Shown here piece by piece: positions 17,159-25,827 of a DNA stretch of 64,000 nt; the stretch's first letter is position 1, and every line of letters begins with the position of its first letter. Source of the DNA: Pirellulaceae bacterium (GTDB lineage: Bacteria; Planctomycetota; Planctomycetia; Pirellulales; Pirellulaceae); contig BPJV01000003.1 of NCBI GenBank assembly GCA_026004795.1, forward strand, positions 310,001 through 374,000, given 5' to 3'. The notes under the pieces are model-generated. The model searched no databases. It saw only the letters and a list, made by a program, of their open reading frames with translations, and was not told the DNA's origin. Made by a program: the position numbers and the translations under genes.

Positions 17159-18795
17159 CGCGTGGCCAGATGGTAAGCGGCGGCCAAAATGTAGAAGGGC
17201 AACGCGCCCCACAAGATTGCCCCGGCCCCACAAGTGACCGCTCCCAAGGCGACCATGATCAATATGGTGCTCAAGACCAAACCGATCATGAACCATGGGT
17301 AGCGGCGGAACACCTGGATACTCCGGCCGATCGCGGTGAACACTCCGTACCCATCCGCGATGGCGATCGGCGCTAGCGAAATCATGGCCAGGAACAACAA
17401 ATAACCGACCATTACCGGCGCGGCGAACACCACAACCAACAGTGGCATCTGCTCGCCGACCATCGACGCAACCAGCATCAGAATGCCCGCCACCAATCCA
17501 TTGATGAGGCCGACGACCAACATGAAACCAAAGTAATTAACGGCATAACTGGCATCGGCCAGCATGCCGAACTCTACCTTCTTCCGCCGCACCGCACGCA
17601 GGGCACCATTGATCATCATGGCCACCCCCGTCGTCACGCAAACCACCATCACGGCTCCGAGTAGGAACATCGCCAGCGACACGAGCACCTGAACCGTCCC
17701 CGGCGTCAATTCCAAGGCGGCCGCAGCGAAGCCGAGCCCCAACAGTCCCCCATAGAAAACGAGTACGCCCAACGCGTACCAGCCAAAGTAGACTAGCGAT
17801 GAGATGATGCAGTTGGGGATAAGCTGCTGAAACGCTAGCTGCAGAGCGCTGACCAGTGTGACCGCTGGCTTCGACGCCGTGGAAGACTCCGCCGTCCAAT
17901 CCGCCCATCCCCGAGGCCCTGATTGAGTGTCGATCGCTCGGTACGGGTTTCCTAGATCGCCTGCAGCATCGTTGCCGGGATGGCCTTCAGCCAAATGCCC
18001 CAGATCGGTGAACAGGTTGGAAGAAGCGGACTCGTCCCCCTCACTGACTCCCTGGCCGGAAACAGAAGCTTCAGAGGGTACAGGCGTTGCCGATGGGGCA
18101 GGGGAGGGGAGCGGCGGTTCGATCGCCGGGATGCGCAGTTGGTTTTTGCAGGCGGGACAACGAACCGTTTGCCCCAACGATTGTCCGGACACGCTTAACC
18201 GTTTGGTACACGCAGGGCAGCGTACTTCGATGCGCCGCTTCCCGTCGCGGGTAGCCTCCCCCGGCGACCGTGTTTCCACCGGCGTACGCACCGACGAAGA
18301 ACGCTCCGCTGTGGTCGCCTCGTCTACCGCAGCAGTCGATTGCGAAGGAGCGGCCGCACGTTGCAAATGAATGACAAACACCTCCTGACAAACATGGCAA
18401 CGGCCTTTGCGTCCCTCCATCTCCGGCTGCCCCTCGAACAACTGGCGGCACTTGGGGCAATTGAATGTAAATTGCGGGGTGAGCGCTTCGACCGCGGCAG
18501 GGCGACCACTCCTTTCCGTGATCATGAAAATGCACCCGCATTGACGGCACTGGCCTTTGGTGCCTACCAGGGCCCGATCTCCCTTCAACTCATGATGGCA
18601 CTTAGGACAGGCGATCAACACCCCTTGGTCGAACTCCACCTGTCCCTGAGACACGCCAACGATCTCTCGAATCTCGGCCGGATCCGGGACAGAAACGATG
18701 GATTCGCAGGCAGGACACCGGCAGGCCGCTCCTACCGAACCGTCCGGTACTCGGAGCAGGCGATGGCACGATTCACAGGCGAATTCGATGGGCAT
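17140..18795 (-). CDS. Multi-zinc-ribbon membrane protein (MJ0042-type)
   Basis: A 551-aa protein with four tandem CxxC...CxxC zinc ribbons in the first 260 residues (the first at C7/C10/C27/C30; then ACPKCHHEL, NCPKCRQLF and RCPACTKRL with their partner pairs). These resemble the MJ0042 and planctomycete zinc-ribbon domains. A proline/serine linker follows, then about six membrane helices from residue 350 on, ending in YHLATRQLPSH. The cytoplasmic ribbons may sense metal or bind nucleic acid or protein; no function is established. MPIEFACESC at 18795 is the natural start although the frame is open to 18963. The linker contains a G-run element encoding LPSPAP. Confidence 0.75.
   Translation of the reverse strand: MPIEFACESCHRLLRVPDGSVGAACRCPACESIVSVPDPAEIREIVGVSQGQVEFDQGVLIACPKCHHELKGDRALVGTKGQCRQCGCIFMITERSGRPAAVEALTPQFTFNCPKCRQLFEGQPEMEGRKGRCHVCQEVFVIHLQRAAAPSQSTAAVDEATTAERSSSVRTPVETRSPGEATRDGKRRIEVRCPACTKRLSVSGQSLGQTVRCPACKNQLRIPAIEPPLPSPAPSATPVPSEASVSGQGVSEGDESASSNLFTDLGHLAEGHPGNDAAGDLGNPYRAIDTQSGPRGWADWTAESSTASKPAVTLVSALQLAFQQLIPNCIISSLVYFGWYALGVLVFYGGLLGLGFAAAALELTPGTVQVLVSLAMFLLGAVMVVCVTTGVAMMINGALRAVRRKKVEFGMLADASYAVNYFGFMLVVGLINGLVAGILMLVASMVGEQMPLLVVVFAAPVMVGYLLFLAMISLAPIAIADGYGVFTAIGRSIQVFRRYPWFMIGLVLSTILIMVALGAVTCGAGAILWGALPFYILAAAYHLATRQLPSH
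18095..18109 (+). repeat. G-run element inside coding sequence (LPSPAP linker)
   Basis: GGGGCAGGGGAGGGG lies within the interdomain linker of the zinc-ribbon membrane protein. On the coding strand it reads as Leu-Pro-Ser-Pro-Ala-Pro, exactly as the copy in larB (21160) does. Confidence 0.5.
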
Positions 18796-19319
18796 AGCGA
18801 TAGCCGAATACGAGGTAGAAATCCAATTGACGAGAGACACCATTGGCTTGGGGGCCCGGCAATGCTGCCGTCGCATGCTTGCTGCGACATCAGCGACAAC
18901 TCCATGAATTATGATCCGACAGGCTGTCGGTGTCCTGTCGAAATGGCGAAAAGCGTGCGACAATCCGTCTCAACCATGCTTGGCCTGGCTCGACACGCCG
19001 CTGTTTGGCACGCGTGCTGCCTAATGGAGTCCGGTCGACGAAACGCGATCGTAGACGTAGAACCAACTTGGCATGAAGCGGTCGTTCGTCCCTTGACTGG
19101 GCAACGCGTTGGCCGATATCCGTACCGTACCCCGCCACCAGCGGGTCGAGGGAAGTTCTCCGTGGCCGCAAAACAGTTGTTCTGGGCTGCCGTGGAAAAG
19201 CAGGCTATGGGCAGTGGCGGCATGGAATCCATCTGGCCCCGATGGGCTTTGTTTCCGCTAATGATTTGATCCTACGTCGGACACCATCTGACTTAAAAAA
19301 TACTGAGGAGGACCCTTCC
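18796..19319. other. Divergent intergenic region upstream of mgtE
   Basis: This 524-nt region lies between the divergent zinc-ribbon gene and mgtE. Both promoters must lie here. Reading frames in it are open for long stretches but show no recognisable protein. I looked for an M-box (Mg2+ riboswitch) and did not recognise its conserved core. A long mgtE leader remains possible. Confidence 0.4.
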
Positions 19320-20717
19320 TTGAACGATCCGATCGCATCACCACCTGCCGACGAAGCAGAATCGCAGGAACGCGACTTGGGGAGACGTTTTGTCGAACTG
19401 TTGCGGGAGCGAGATGTCACCGCGTTGGAGCATTTCGTCACCGCTCAGCACGCCCATGAACTTGCCCGAGCGGTCGCCATGTTGGATGAGGAAGAGCGAG
19501 CGGAGCTGCTGGAACTGCTGCCACCGGAGATGGCCGCTGACCTCTTGGAGCGACTGCCGAGCGTCCAGGCCGTGCAGTGCATCGAGGACGCTGATCCCGA
19601 GGTAGCGGCGGCGGTAATTCACGAACTGCCCAGTGACCTGCAGGCCGACGTGGTCGGTGAGTTGGAGGAGGACGAGGCGGCCGCCGTTCTCGAACACCTC
19701 GAACGCGAAGAGGCTGAACGGGTGCGTCGTCTGTCGGCTTACTCCGATGAGGAAGCCGGCGGGTTGATGATCACTGAGGTATTGAAATACCCCGCCGATT
19801 GGACCGTGGGGCAGGTCGTCGACGACTTTCTCTCCAATTCGCAGCTCTATCGCGACTATCAGGTACAGTACACCTACGTGTGCGATGAGCAGGGGCGGCT
19901 GATTGGCGTGCTCCGCCTGCGGGACTTGCTGCTCAGCGATCGCAACACGCCGTTGCGCCAGATCATGATCCCCGACCCCATCGCCGTCTCCCACCACATG
20001 ACGCTCGATGAACTGTACGAGTTTTTTCAGGAACATTCGTTTCTCGGCGTCCCCGTGGTAGATGACAACGGCGTGCTGCTGGGCGTCGTACAACGGGGCG
20101 ACGTCGACCTGGCATGGTTGGAGCGAGCCGATCGATCGATGCTTAAACGCCAAGGCATCATGTCCGGCGAGGAGATCCGGTCGATGCCGCTGATGGATCG
20201 AGTTCGCGGGCGGCTGTCGTGGTTGTCGATCAACATTGTGCTCAATCTCATGGCGGCCTCGGTCATCAGTTACTTTGAAGACACCTTGGCCAAAGTAATC
20301 GCGCTGGCCGCTTTTCTCCCCATCATTTCCGATATGAGCGGTTGTTCGGGCAATCAGGCGGTAGCCGTGTCGATTCGCGAATTGACGCTGGGGTTGATCA
20401 AGCCGACGGATGTCCTGCGTGTGTGGCTCAAAGAAATCTCCGTCGGTTGCCTCAACGGCTTGGTCGTGGGTTTGCTGTTGGGTTTGGTTGCCGTCCTATG
20501 GCGTGGCAATCCGATGTTGGGGGTAGTGGTCGGGGTGGCTCTGATGCTCAATACGATGATTGCCGTCTCCATCGGCGGCCTGGTGCCATTGCTTCTGCGC
20601 CGCTTCGGTAAAGATCCAGCGATGGCCTCCGGGCCCTTGTTGACCACGGTCACCGACATGTGCGGATTCTTTATTGTGTTAAGTCTGGCCACCATGGTGA
20701 TCGACTACCTGCAATAG
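19320..20717 (+). CDS. mgtE: Magnesium transporter MgtE
   Basis: A 465-aa Mg2+ channel with the standard order: cytosolic MgtE_N helical superhelix (LEHFVTAQHAHELARAVA...ELLELLPPEMAADLLERL), two CBS domains (about 170-280), a plug helix and five membrane helices with SGCSGNQAVAVSIRELTLG, the pore signature. The start was set at TTG 19320 because GAGGAGG (19305-19311) sits 8 nt upstream; the frame extends to 19242 without a good site. In known MgtE proteins the CBS domains close the pore when Mg2+ is high. The 3' end overlaps larB tail-to-tail by 39 nt. Confidence 0.93.
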   Translation: MNDPIASPPADEAESQERDLGRRFVELLRERDVTALEHFVTAQHAHELARAVAMLDEEERAELLELLPPEMAADLLERLPSVQAVQCIEDADPEVAAAVIHELPSDLQADVVGELEEDEAAAVLEHLEREEAERVRRLSAYSDEEAGGLMITEVLKYPADWTVGQVVDDFLSNSQLYRDYQVQYTYVCDEQGRLIGVLRLRDLLLSDRNTPLRQIMIPDPIAVSHHMTLDELYEFFQEHSFLGVPVVDDNGVLLGVVQRGDVDLAWLERADRSMLKRQGIMSGEEIRSMPLMDRVRGRLSWLSINIVLNLMAASVISYFEDTLAKVIALAAFLPIISDMSGCSGNQAVAVSIRELTLGLIKPTDVLRVWLKEISVGCLNGLVVGLLLGLVAVLWRGNPMLGVVVGVALMLNTMIAVSIGGLVPLLLRRFGKDPAMASGPLLTTVTDMCGFFIVLSLATMVIDYLQ

Positions 20718-21671
20718 GCGCCAAGCAACTTGGTGGGAAATCAGGCCGGCCAGGTAGCCGCCCTTGAATCCCCCGTCGATATTTACCGCCGTCACCCCGG
20801 CGGCGCAACTACTCAGCATGCTCAACAGGGTCGTCATCCCATGCAAATGGGCGCCGTAGCCGACGCTGGTGGGCACCGCGATCACAGGGCAGGGGACTTG
20901 GCCACCGACGACGCTGGCCAAGGCCCCTTCCATCCCCGCCACGACCACCACCGCCGCACACTGCCGCAATCGAGGAAGGTAGGGAATTAACCGATAAGGA
21001 CCGGCCACGCCCACGTCCTGAATGACGTCAGGATCAATGCCCATCCACCGCAGCGTCTCGGCGGCTTCGGCAGTTATCGGTGCGTCGGTCGATCCGCCGC
21101 TGACAATGGCCACTGGGGGCAGCGGTAGTTCGGCACCGGCTGGTTCACGGGGCGGAGCAGGGGAGGGGAGGGGAGGGGGGGCGAAAACGCTGGCGGCCAA
21201 CGGGCTCGAACGAAATTTGCGCACCGGCAACACCTCCGCTCGCCCCATTCGGGCCATCCTCGCTTCCGGCAAGTAACGCATATCGGGAAACGCGCGGCCC
21301 ACTTCGCTGGCCGTCGACGAATCCAATCGCGTGATCAGCACCTCATCCTGCCCGCTGTCCAGCAACCGTTGGGCAATCGTGATGATCGCAGCCGCCGATT
21401 TTCGTTCACCGAAGATCACCTCGCCAAACCCACAGCGTCGTTGGCGATCGCCATCGGGGTGATGTCCCTCAGAGATCTGGTAGTGCACCGTCCACAGGCG
21501 TTCGGCCAGTTCCCCCCACGACAACTGGCCAGCGCGGGCCGCCTCCCACCAACACTGGGCCTGCTCGACGACCTCGGTCGTAGACCTACCTTCCAAGCGA
21601 GAATCTTGACTACCGGTCCCCATGTTGGAGGCTCTACCAGCAGGATTGGGAAAATTGGTGCGATCACTCAT
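20679..21671 (-). CDS. larB: Nickel pincer cofactor biosynthesis protein LarB
   Basis: A 330-aa PurE-like enzyme; LarB carboxylates and hydrolyses nicotinic acid adenine dinucleotide in the first step of nickel-pincer nucleotide synthesis. Its C-terminal PurE-like domain has AIVSGGSTDAPI, DVGVAGPYRL, VVAGMEGALASVVGG, VPTSVGYGA and VNIDGG, all characteristic. The N-terminal part (WWEAARAGQLSWGELAERL ... GFGEVIFGERK) also fits LarB. Between them is a proline-rich linker encoded by a G-run element. LarC and LarE are not in this window. ATG at 21671 was chosen over the open frame to 21728. Confidence 0.92.
   Translation of the reverse strand: MSDRTNFPNPAGRASNMGTGSQDSRLEGRSTTEVVEQAQCWWEAARAGQLSWGELAERLWTVHYQISEGHHPDGDRQRRCGFGEVIFGERKSAAAIITIAQRLLDSGQDEVLITRLDSSTASEVGRAFPDMRYLPEARMARMGRAEVLPVRKFRSSPLAASVFAPPPLPSPAPPREPAGAELPLPPVAIVSGGSTDAPITAEAAETLRWMGIDPDVIQDVGVAGPYRLIPYLPRLRQCAAVVVVAGMEGALASVVGGQVPCPVIAVPTSVGYGAHLHGMTTLLSMLSSCAAGVTAVNIDGGFKGGYLAGLISHQVAWRLLQVVDHHGGQT
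21160..21181 (+). repeat. G-run element inside larB linker
   Basis: Four G-tracts of at least four bases, each separated by a single A, ending in seven Gs. This is the strongest intramolecular quadruplex candidate of the set. On the coding strand it gives a Pro-rich linker containing LPSPAP, the same peptide as the 18095 copy. Confidence 0.6.
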
Positions 21672-21767
21672 GGTTGGTCCGGCTTGCAAATATGCGTATC
21701 CACGAAGACAATTCGGCCCAGCGCTCAACTCTTCGTGCCATTGTGACTTCCTGGGAGATTCCTTGCT

Positions 21768-22982
21768 ATGACGGTTTGTGTTTTGGCGTACTCTGGTGGC
21801 CTGGATACCTCATGCATGCTGGCTTGGTTGATCGATCGAGGATACGAAGTGCACGCCGTGTACGTCGATCTGGGCCAACCGGGCGAGGATCGCCAAGCCA
21901 TGAAGGACAAGGCGATCAAGATCGGCGCCAAGAGCGTCCACCTCATCGATGCCCGTGAGGAACTCTGTCGCGACTTCGCCTTTCCCTGCCTGATGTGGCA
22001 GGCGAAATACGAAGGCCCCTATTTGATGGGCACCAGCATTGCCCGCCCGCTGATTACCAAAAAGATCCTCGAAGTGGCCGACCAGGTAGGAGCCGAAGTG
22101 TATGTCCACGGCGCCACGGGCAAAGGAAACGACCAATGCCGGTTCCAATTAGCCGCCGAAGCCCTGCGCCCGGACATCCGCGTTTACGCTCCTTGGAGAA
22201 CCAAGGAATGGCGGGAAGCGTTCCCCGGGCGAGCAGAGATGATCAGATTCTGTGAGGAAAAGGGGATCCCTGTAAAAGCCACTGCTTCCAAGCCGTATAG
22301 CTCGGACGAAAACGTGCTGCATATCAGCTACGAAGCCGGTGAACTCGAGCGGCTCGACGTCTGCGGCGTTGATCTGGTCGACTTCACCATGACCTGCAGT
22401 CCTCAGGAAGCGCCCGACACCCCCGAGGAAGTAACCGTGGCATTCGAAGCGGGCGTACCGGTGAGCGTCAACGGCAAAGAATGCTCGGCCCTCGAAATCG
22501 TCCAGACACTCAATGCCATCGGCGGCCGCCACGGAATCGGACGTATCGACATCGTGGAAAACCGATTCGTTGGTATGAAGAGTAGGGGGGTGTACGAAGC
22601 CCCAGGGATGACAATCCTCTACGAAGCAGCTCGGCATGTCGAACAATTGACCTTGGACCGCGACCTGACCCACTTGCGCGACTGTTTGTCCCCATTGGTC
22701 GCCGAGCTTGTGTATTACGGATTTTGGTATTCGGCCCGGATGGAAGCGCTCATGGCGTTCATTCGCAAATCGCATCGATTCGTCACTGGTGAGGTCAAAC
22801 TAAGGCTATACAAAGGAACGATGACCATCGTCTCGCGCAGCAGCCCCCACAGCCTATACGACGAAGGAATCGCTACCATGGAAGCCGGCGGTGACTACAA
22901 CCAGGATGACGCCGAGGGCTTCCTGCGCATCCAAGGCCTACCGTATCGCGTGCAAGGAAAACTTCGCCAATTCGAGGTTTGA
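21768..22982 (+). CDS. argG: Argininosuccinate synthase
   Basis: A 404-aa ATP-dependent ligase joining citrulline and aspartate in arginine biosynthesis. It opens with MTVCVLAYSGGLDTSC, where the SGGLDTS loop binds ATP pyrophosphate. Further family blocks are VHGATGKGNDQCRFQ, RTDTGVHA-free but conserved EGIPVKATASKPYS-like sequence, and GIGRIDIVENRFVGMKSRG near residue 260-280. Length and order are normal. No argH or other arginine gene is adjacent, consistent with dispersed pathway genes. It starts 96 nt from the divergent larB start. Confidence 0.97.
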   Translation: MTVCVLAYSGGLDTSCMLAWLIDRGYEVHAVYVDLGQPGEDRQAMKDKAIKIGAKSVHLIDAREELCRDFAFPCLMWQAKYEGPYLMGTSIARPLITKKILEVADQVGAEVYVHGATGKGNDQCRFQLAAEALRPDIRVYAPWRTKEWREAFPGRAEMIRFCEEKGIPVKATASKPYSSDENVLHISYEAGELERLDVCGVDLVDFTMTCSPQEAPDTPEEVTVAFEAGVPVSVNGKECSALEIVQTLNAIGGRHGIGRIDIVENRFVGMKSRGVYEAPGMTILYEAARHVEQLTLDRDLTHLRDCLSPLVAELVYYGFWYSARMEALMAFIRKSHRFVTGEVKLRLYKGTMTIVSRSSPHSLYDEGIATMEAGGDYNQDDAEGFLRIQGLPYRVQGKLRQFEV

Positions 22983-23004
22983 TCGCTAACGCCGTCGCCC
23001 GGAA

Positions 23005-23961
23005 TCAAGGGCGGCCCGGGCGCACCAAGTCCGCATCGACTTCCTCCCCGCCATCGGCAGTAAATAAAGCTTGGAGCAGGGCAGGGGGGGCATCATGCGG
23101 CAGCCAGGCAGGCGATTCATCAGCAAAAACCGCGGTCGCACCATCCGCATGGTAGCCACCGATCGTATTAGCCCCACGTGCTCCCAGCTGCAGGTTCATC
23201 AATCCGAACTGCAGGTCTCCTGGGCGCGTCCATTCGATGTGGTGATGAGCCGCCTCCACCACCAACAAGGTCTCCCCTAGACCATCGGAGATCTCCTCCG
23301 GCCTTAGTGCGCCAGAAGCGGGAAAGATCGTTCCCGGACCGGTGACTAAAAAGTAAGAGGTTTCCCCTGATGCCTTGTCGTCACCGGCGGGACATACAAA
23401 CACCGCGGGAATCAGGGGAAGCAGGCGGCTGTTGGTCGGCGAGTCCCACGGCTGGTCCAACGCGAACTGGGAATACAGTTCACCGTAACCTAAATTGGGC
23501 AAAATCAGCACGCGCCAACTATACAATGGCAAACCATCCTCCCGCGTCACCACCGGTGGCGGATAGCTACCATATTGTGCAGCATACGCGTTCAATGCCC
23601 GTGCGATCTGACGTAGGTTGTTCATGCAAGCGATGCGATCGTGGGTCTGACGGATGGTTCGTGCGACCGGGATCACATAACGGATCGCGACACCCACCAT
23701 GAGGCTCAATCCCAACCCGACGATCACCAATGGCAACAATCGGACGAGCAACCTCCCCACACCTTTACGACGCCCGACGGAAGGGTGCTGCACCTCCGTG
23801 CTCCCTACCGCCGGAGCGTCGTGTTGCTCAGCGGCATAGTCCGGCGGTGGAACTACGGTAACCTGCTTGCCACAACCAACACATGGACCAGACTGGCCAA
23901 CGTAACGTTGGTCGACTAACGTCTTGTGAAAACAGTAGGGACACGTAAAGCGGAATTGCAT
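23005..23961 (-). CDS. DUF1559-like protein with N-terminal zinc ribbon
   Basis: A 318-aa protein. Residues 7-35 form a zinc ribbon (CPYC ... CVGC), followed by one membrane helix (about 70-95) and a DUF1559-like periplasmic domain. That domain is recognisable from CMNNLRQIARALNAYAAQYGSYPP, YSWRVLILPNLGYGELYSQF, PWDSPTN and the late GGYHADGATAVF. Typical planctomycete DUF1559 proteins have a type IV pilin-like prepilin leader; here a cytoplasmic zinc ribbon replaces it. It is convergent with argG and divergent from dtd. Function unknown. Confidence 0.8.
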   Translation of the reverse strand: MQFRFTCPYCFHKTLVDQRYVGQSGPCVGCGKQVTVVPPPDYAAEQHDAPAVGSTEVQHPSVGRRKGVGRLLVRLLPLVIVGLGLSLMVGVAIRYVIPVARTIRQTHDRIACMNNLRQIARALNAYAAQYGSYPPPVVTREDGLPLYSWRVLILPNLGYGELYSQFALDQPWDSPTNSRLLPLIPAVFVCPAGDDKASGETSYFLVTGPGTIFPASGALRPEEISDGLGETLLVVEAAHHHIEWTRPGDLQFGLMNLQLGARGANTIGGYHADGATAVFADESPAWLPHDAPPALLQALFTADGGEEVDADLVRPGRP

Positions 23962-24038
23962 GCTGTTGCGCTCTCAGAGAGTCGGTGCACGATACCGTTA
24001 TTGTAAACCCTCATGGTGCGGAGGAGGAAACCAACGCT

Positions 24039-24488
24039 ATGCGAGCAGTCATTCAACGCGTTTCCGAGGCATCGGTCACCGTGGACGAAAAGGTCGTCGG
24101 CCAGATCAAGCATGGCCTCGTGGTTTTGATCGGCGTCGAGCAAGGAGACGGCCCAGAGGATGTCCGCTATCTTGCCAATAAAACGGTCGGTCTCCGCATC
24201 TTTGCCGACACTGCCGGGAAGATGAATCAGAACGTGCTGCAGGTCGGTGGAGAAATTCTCGCCATCAGTCAGTTCACCCTGCTGGGAGACGTACGTCGTG
24301 GCATGCGTCCAAGTTTCACCGATGCTGCCCCTCCCGACCAGGCCCGGCAGCTCTACCAATCTTTTTGCCAAAAACTGCGCCAGCAAGGATGCCAGGTCGC
24401 CGAAGGGGTTTTTCAAGCCGACATGAAAGTCCGGTTGATCAATGACGGCCCGGTGACCATTCTTCTGGACAGCCGCAAACGGTTCTGA
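24039..24488 (+). CDS. dtd: D-aminoacyl-tRNA deacylase
   Basis: A 149-aa homodimeric enzyme that hydrolyses D-amino acids and glycine mischarged on tRNA. It begins MRAVIQRVSEASVTV, with SQFTL at 77-81 and the cross-subunit loop NDGPVT at 135-140 that excludes L-amino acids. The frame reaches back to 23985, but ATG 24039 has GGAGGAGG about 10 nt upstream and gives the family's invariant N-terminus. It is divergent from the DUF1559-like gene. Confidence 0.96.
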   Translation: MRAVIQRVSEASVTVDEKVVGQIKHGLVVLIGVEQGDGPEDVRYLANKTVGLRIFADTAGKMNQNVLQVGGEILAISQFTLLGDVRRGMRPSFTDAAPPDQARQLYQSFCQKLRQQGCQVAEGVFQADMKVRLINDGPVTILLDSRKRF

Positions 24489-24595
24489 TCACTTCCCCAG
24501 ACAAAGCATCGCCATCTTGGCCCTGCTTCTGTGCCGGTGCCGTCCCACCACCAACCGTGGATTTTGAAGCTGGCTCCCTTCTTCCCTGCGTAGCC

Positions 24596-25318
24596 TTAGT
24601 GCCACCATTGGGCACCTGCATCCACCCACTGCTGCACGACATCAGTCGCCGTACGCACCGTTTCCTCATGTTCGAGGCCATGTCGATGCGTCAATGCTTC
24701 GTCGCAGTAGGCCAGAGCGATCAACACCGCAAGCTTGCTGTAGGTGGTGAAGTTGGCCCAGCGGCTCTGCCCCCACAACTTCAGCGCCGTCCCAAACGAC
24801 CTTTTGAACGTGTATCGACCGCCCCGAAAATCGACCGACCACAGCTCATCGAGAATCAGATGGCTGACGAACCCCAGCATGACGGCACTCGACTTCAACA
24901 TCCTCGCTCCCATCGGATCGCCCTCGGTGAGCAGAAAAGCGATCAAGCCGGCGATGGCTGCTGCCGGCAGGCTGTGCCACATTCCCCGATGGACGGTATA
25001 GCGCCGAAATATCTCGGCGATAAAAAAGCGAATCGTGGCATAGACCAACCCCGCGGCGAGGATCATTGAATCGTGATCCAAGTGCATCTGCTGGAAACGT
25101 TCGAACATCATCACCGGCACGACAGCCGCCGCCAGTGCGGTCGCCTCCCGTAGCGGTCGCCCCGAATCGCTATCCAGATCCGGCAACATCCCGCTGACGC
25201 TGCATAACCCAGCCGCCACCGCACACGTCGGTATGGGAAAACCGGCATGGTACGCGGCGGCGCCAAGTCCGACGCCGGCGATCGTGCTAACCGTCATGTG
25301 GGTTTTGTAATCTGCCAC
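24596..25318 (-). CDS. YdjM/DUF457-like membrane-bound metal-dependent hydrolase
   Basis: A 240-aa membrane protein. It has the MADYKTHMTVSTIAG start, the GMLPDLDSDSG motif at about 43-53 and the HRGMWHSLPAA motif, which together match the LexA-regulated YdjM/DUF457 family of predicted membrane-bound metal-dependent hydrolases. About five hydrophobic helices are visible. GTG at 25318 was chosen because GGAGG lies 7 nt upstream; the longer frame to 25663 has no support. Its real reaction is unknown. It is convergent with dtd. Confidence 0.8.
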   Translation of the reverse strand: MADYKTHMTVSTIAGVGLGAAAYHAGFPIPTCAVAAGLCSVSGMLPDLDSDSGRPLREATALAAAVVPVMMFERFQQMHLDHDSMILAAGLVYATIRFFIAEIFRRYTVHRGMWHSLPAAAIAGLIAFLLTEGDPMGARMLKSSAVMLGFVSHLILDELWSVDFRGGRYTFKRSFGTALKLWGQSRWANFTTYSKLAVLIALAYCDEALTHRHGLEHEETVRTATDVVQQWVDAGAQWWH

Positions 25319-25827
25319 CTTCGGTCCTCCGTGAAATCGGCCGGTCCAGCCCGTCCCCTCGGGGCACCACCTCGCCACTCGACTCGATCGCTCCGCCACG
25401 GACGCAGTCACCACGCGAGGCACAGGAAAAAACTTTCCTGGTTCCATTGGCTTCACCAGCGCCGATCTACCGTACACGACCTGACGGCACGGGCAAAAGA
25501 CCGTTTCCTTTTGGGCCCCCACAGCTAAACAGCGGTGCCCACGGTCCGATGGATCGCATCCGGGCACGTTTTGCTCTTGGTCTAGAGAGGGGATTTCCAG
25601 TAGGAACAGAGAGTAGGGGAGGGGAGGGGAGGGGCTCACGTCCAGAGCCAACATGCCCCCCACCAGGCGATAGCACCACGCTGATCGTCGTGGCCCCCCT
25701 GCCCCTGAAACAACGGTGCGTATCTCCAGCGCAGCGACATGCCAAACTGGTGTAGCATGTGGTGGTGCAACTCCTACACGGCTGCCCGCAGCGCTGTGGC
25801 CATACCTCGCTCACTAGGACATTTCCC
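25319..25827. other. Divergent intergenic region with G-run element
   Basis: About 509 nt between the YdjM-like gene and cvpA. No credible gene. It contains the quadruplex-like element at 25616-25634. Promoters for both flanking genes should lie here; I could not recognise consensus boxes with confidence. Confidence 0.45.
25616..25634 (+). repeat. G-run element (four tetrads)
   Basis: GGGGAGGGGAGGGGAGGGG: four perfect G4 runs with single-A loops, the minimal ideal parallel G-quadruplex motif. It is intergenic, about 194 nt upstream of the cvpA start. Confidence 0.6.

Noticed and set aside
18340-19269. 309-codon plus-strand frame over the zinc-ribbon gene and into the mgtE leader
   Set aside because: No domain and antisense to four zinc ribbons; its 3' part in the leader is too weak to call.
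18796-19319. Mg2+ riboswitch (M-box) upstream of mgtE
   Set aside because: I could not recognise the conserved M-box core; a covariance-model search would decide.
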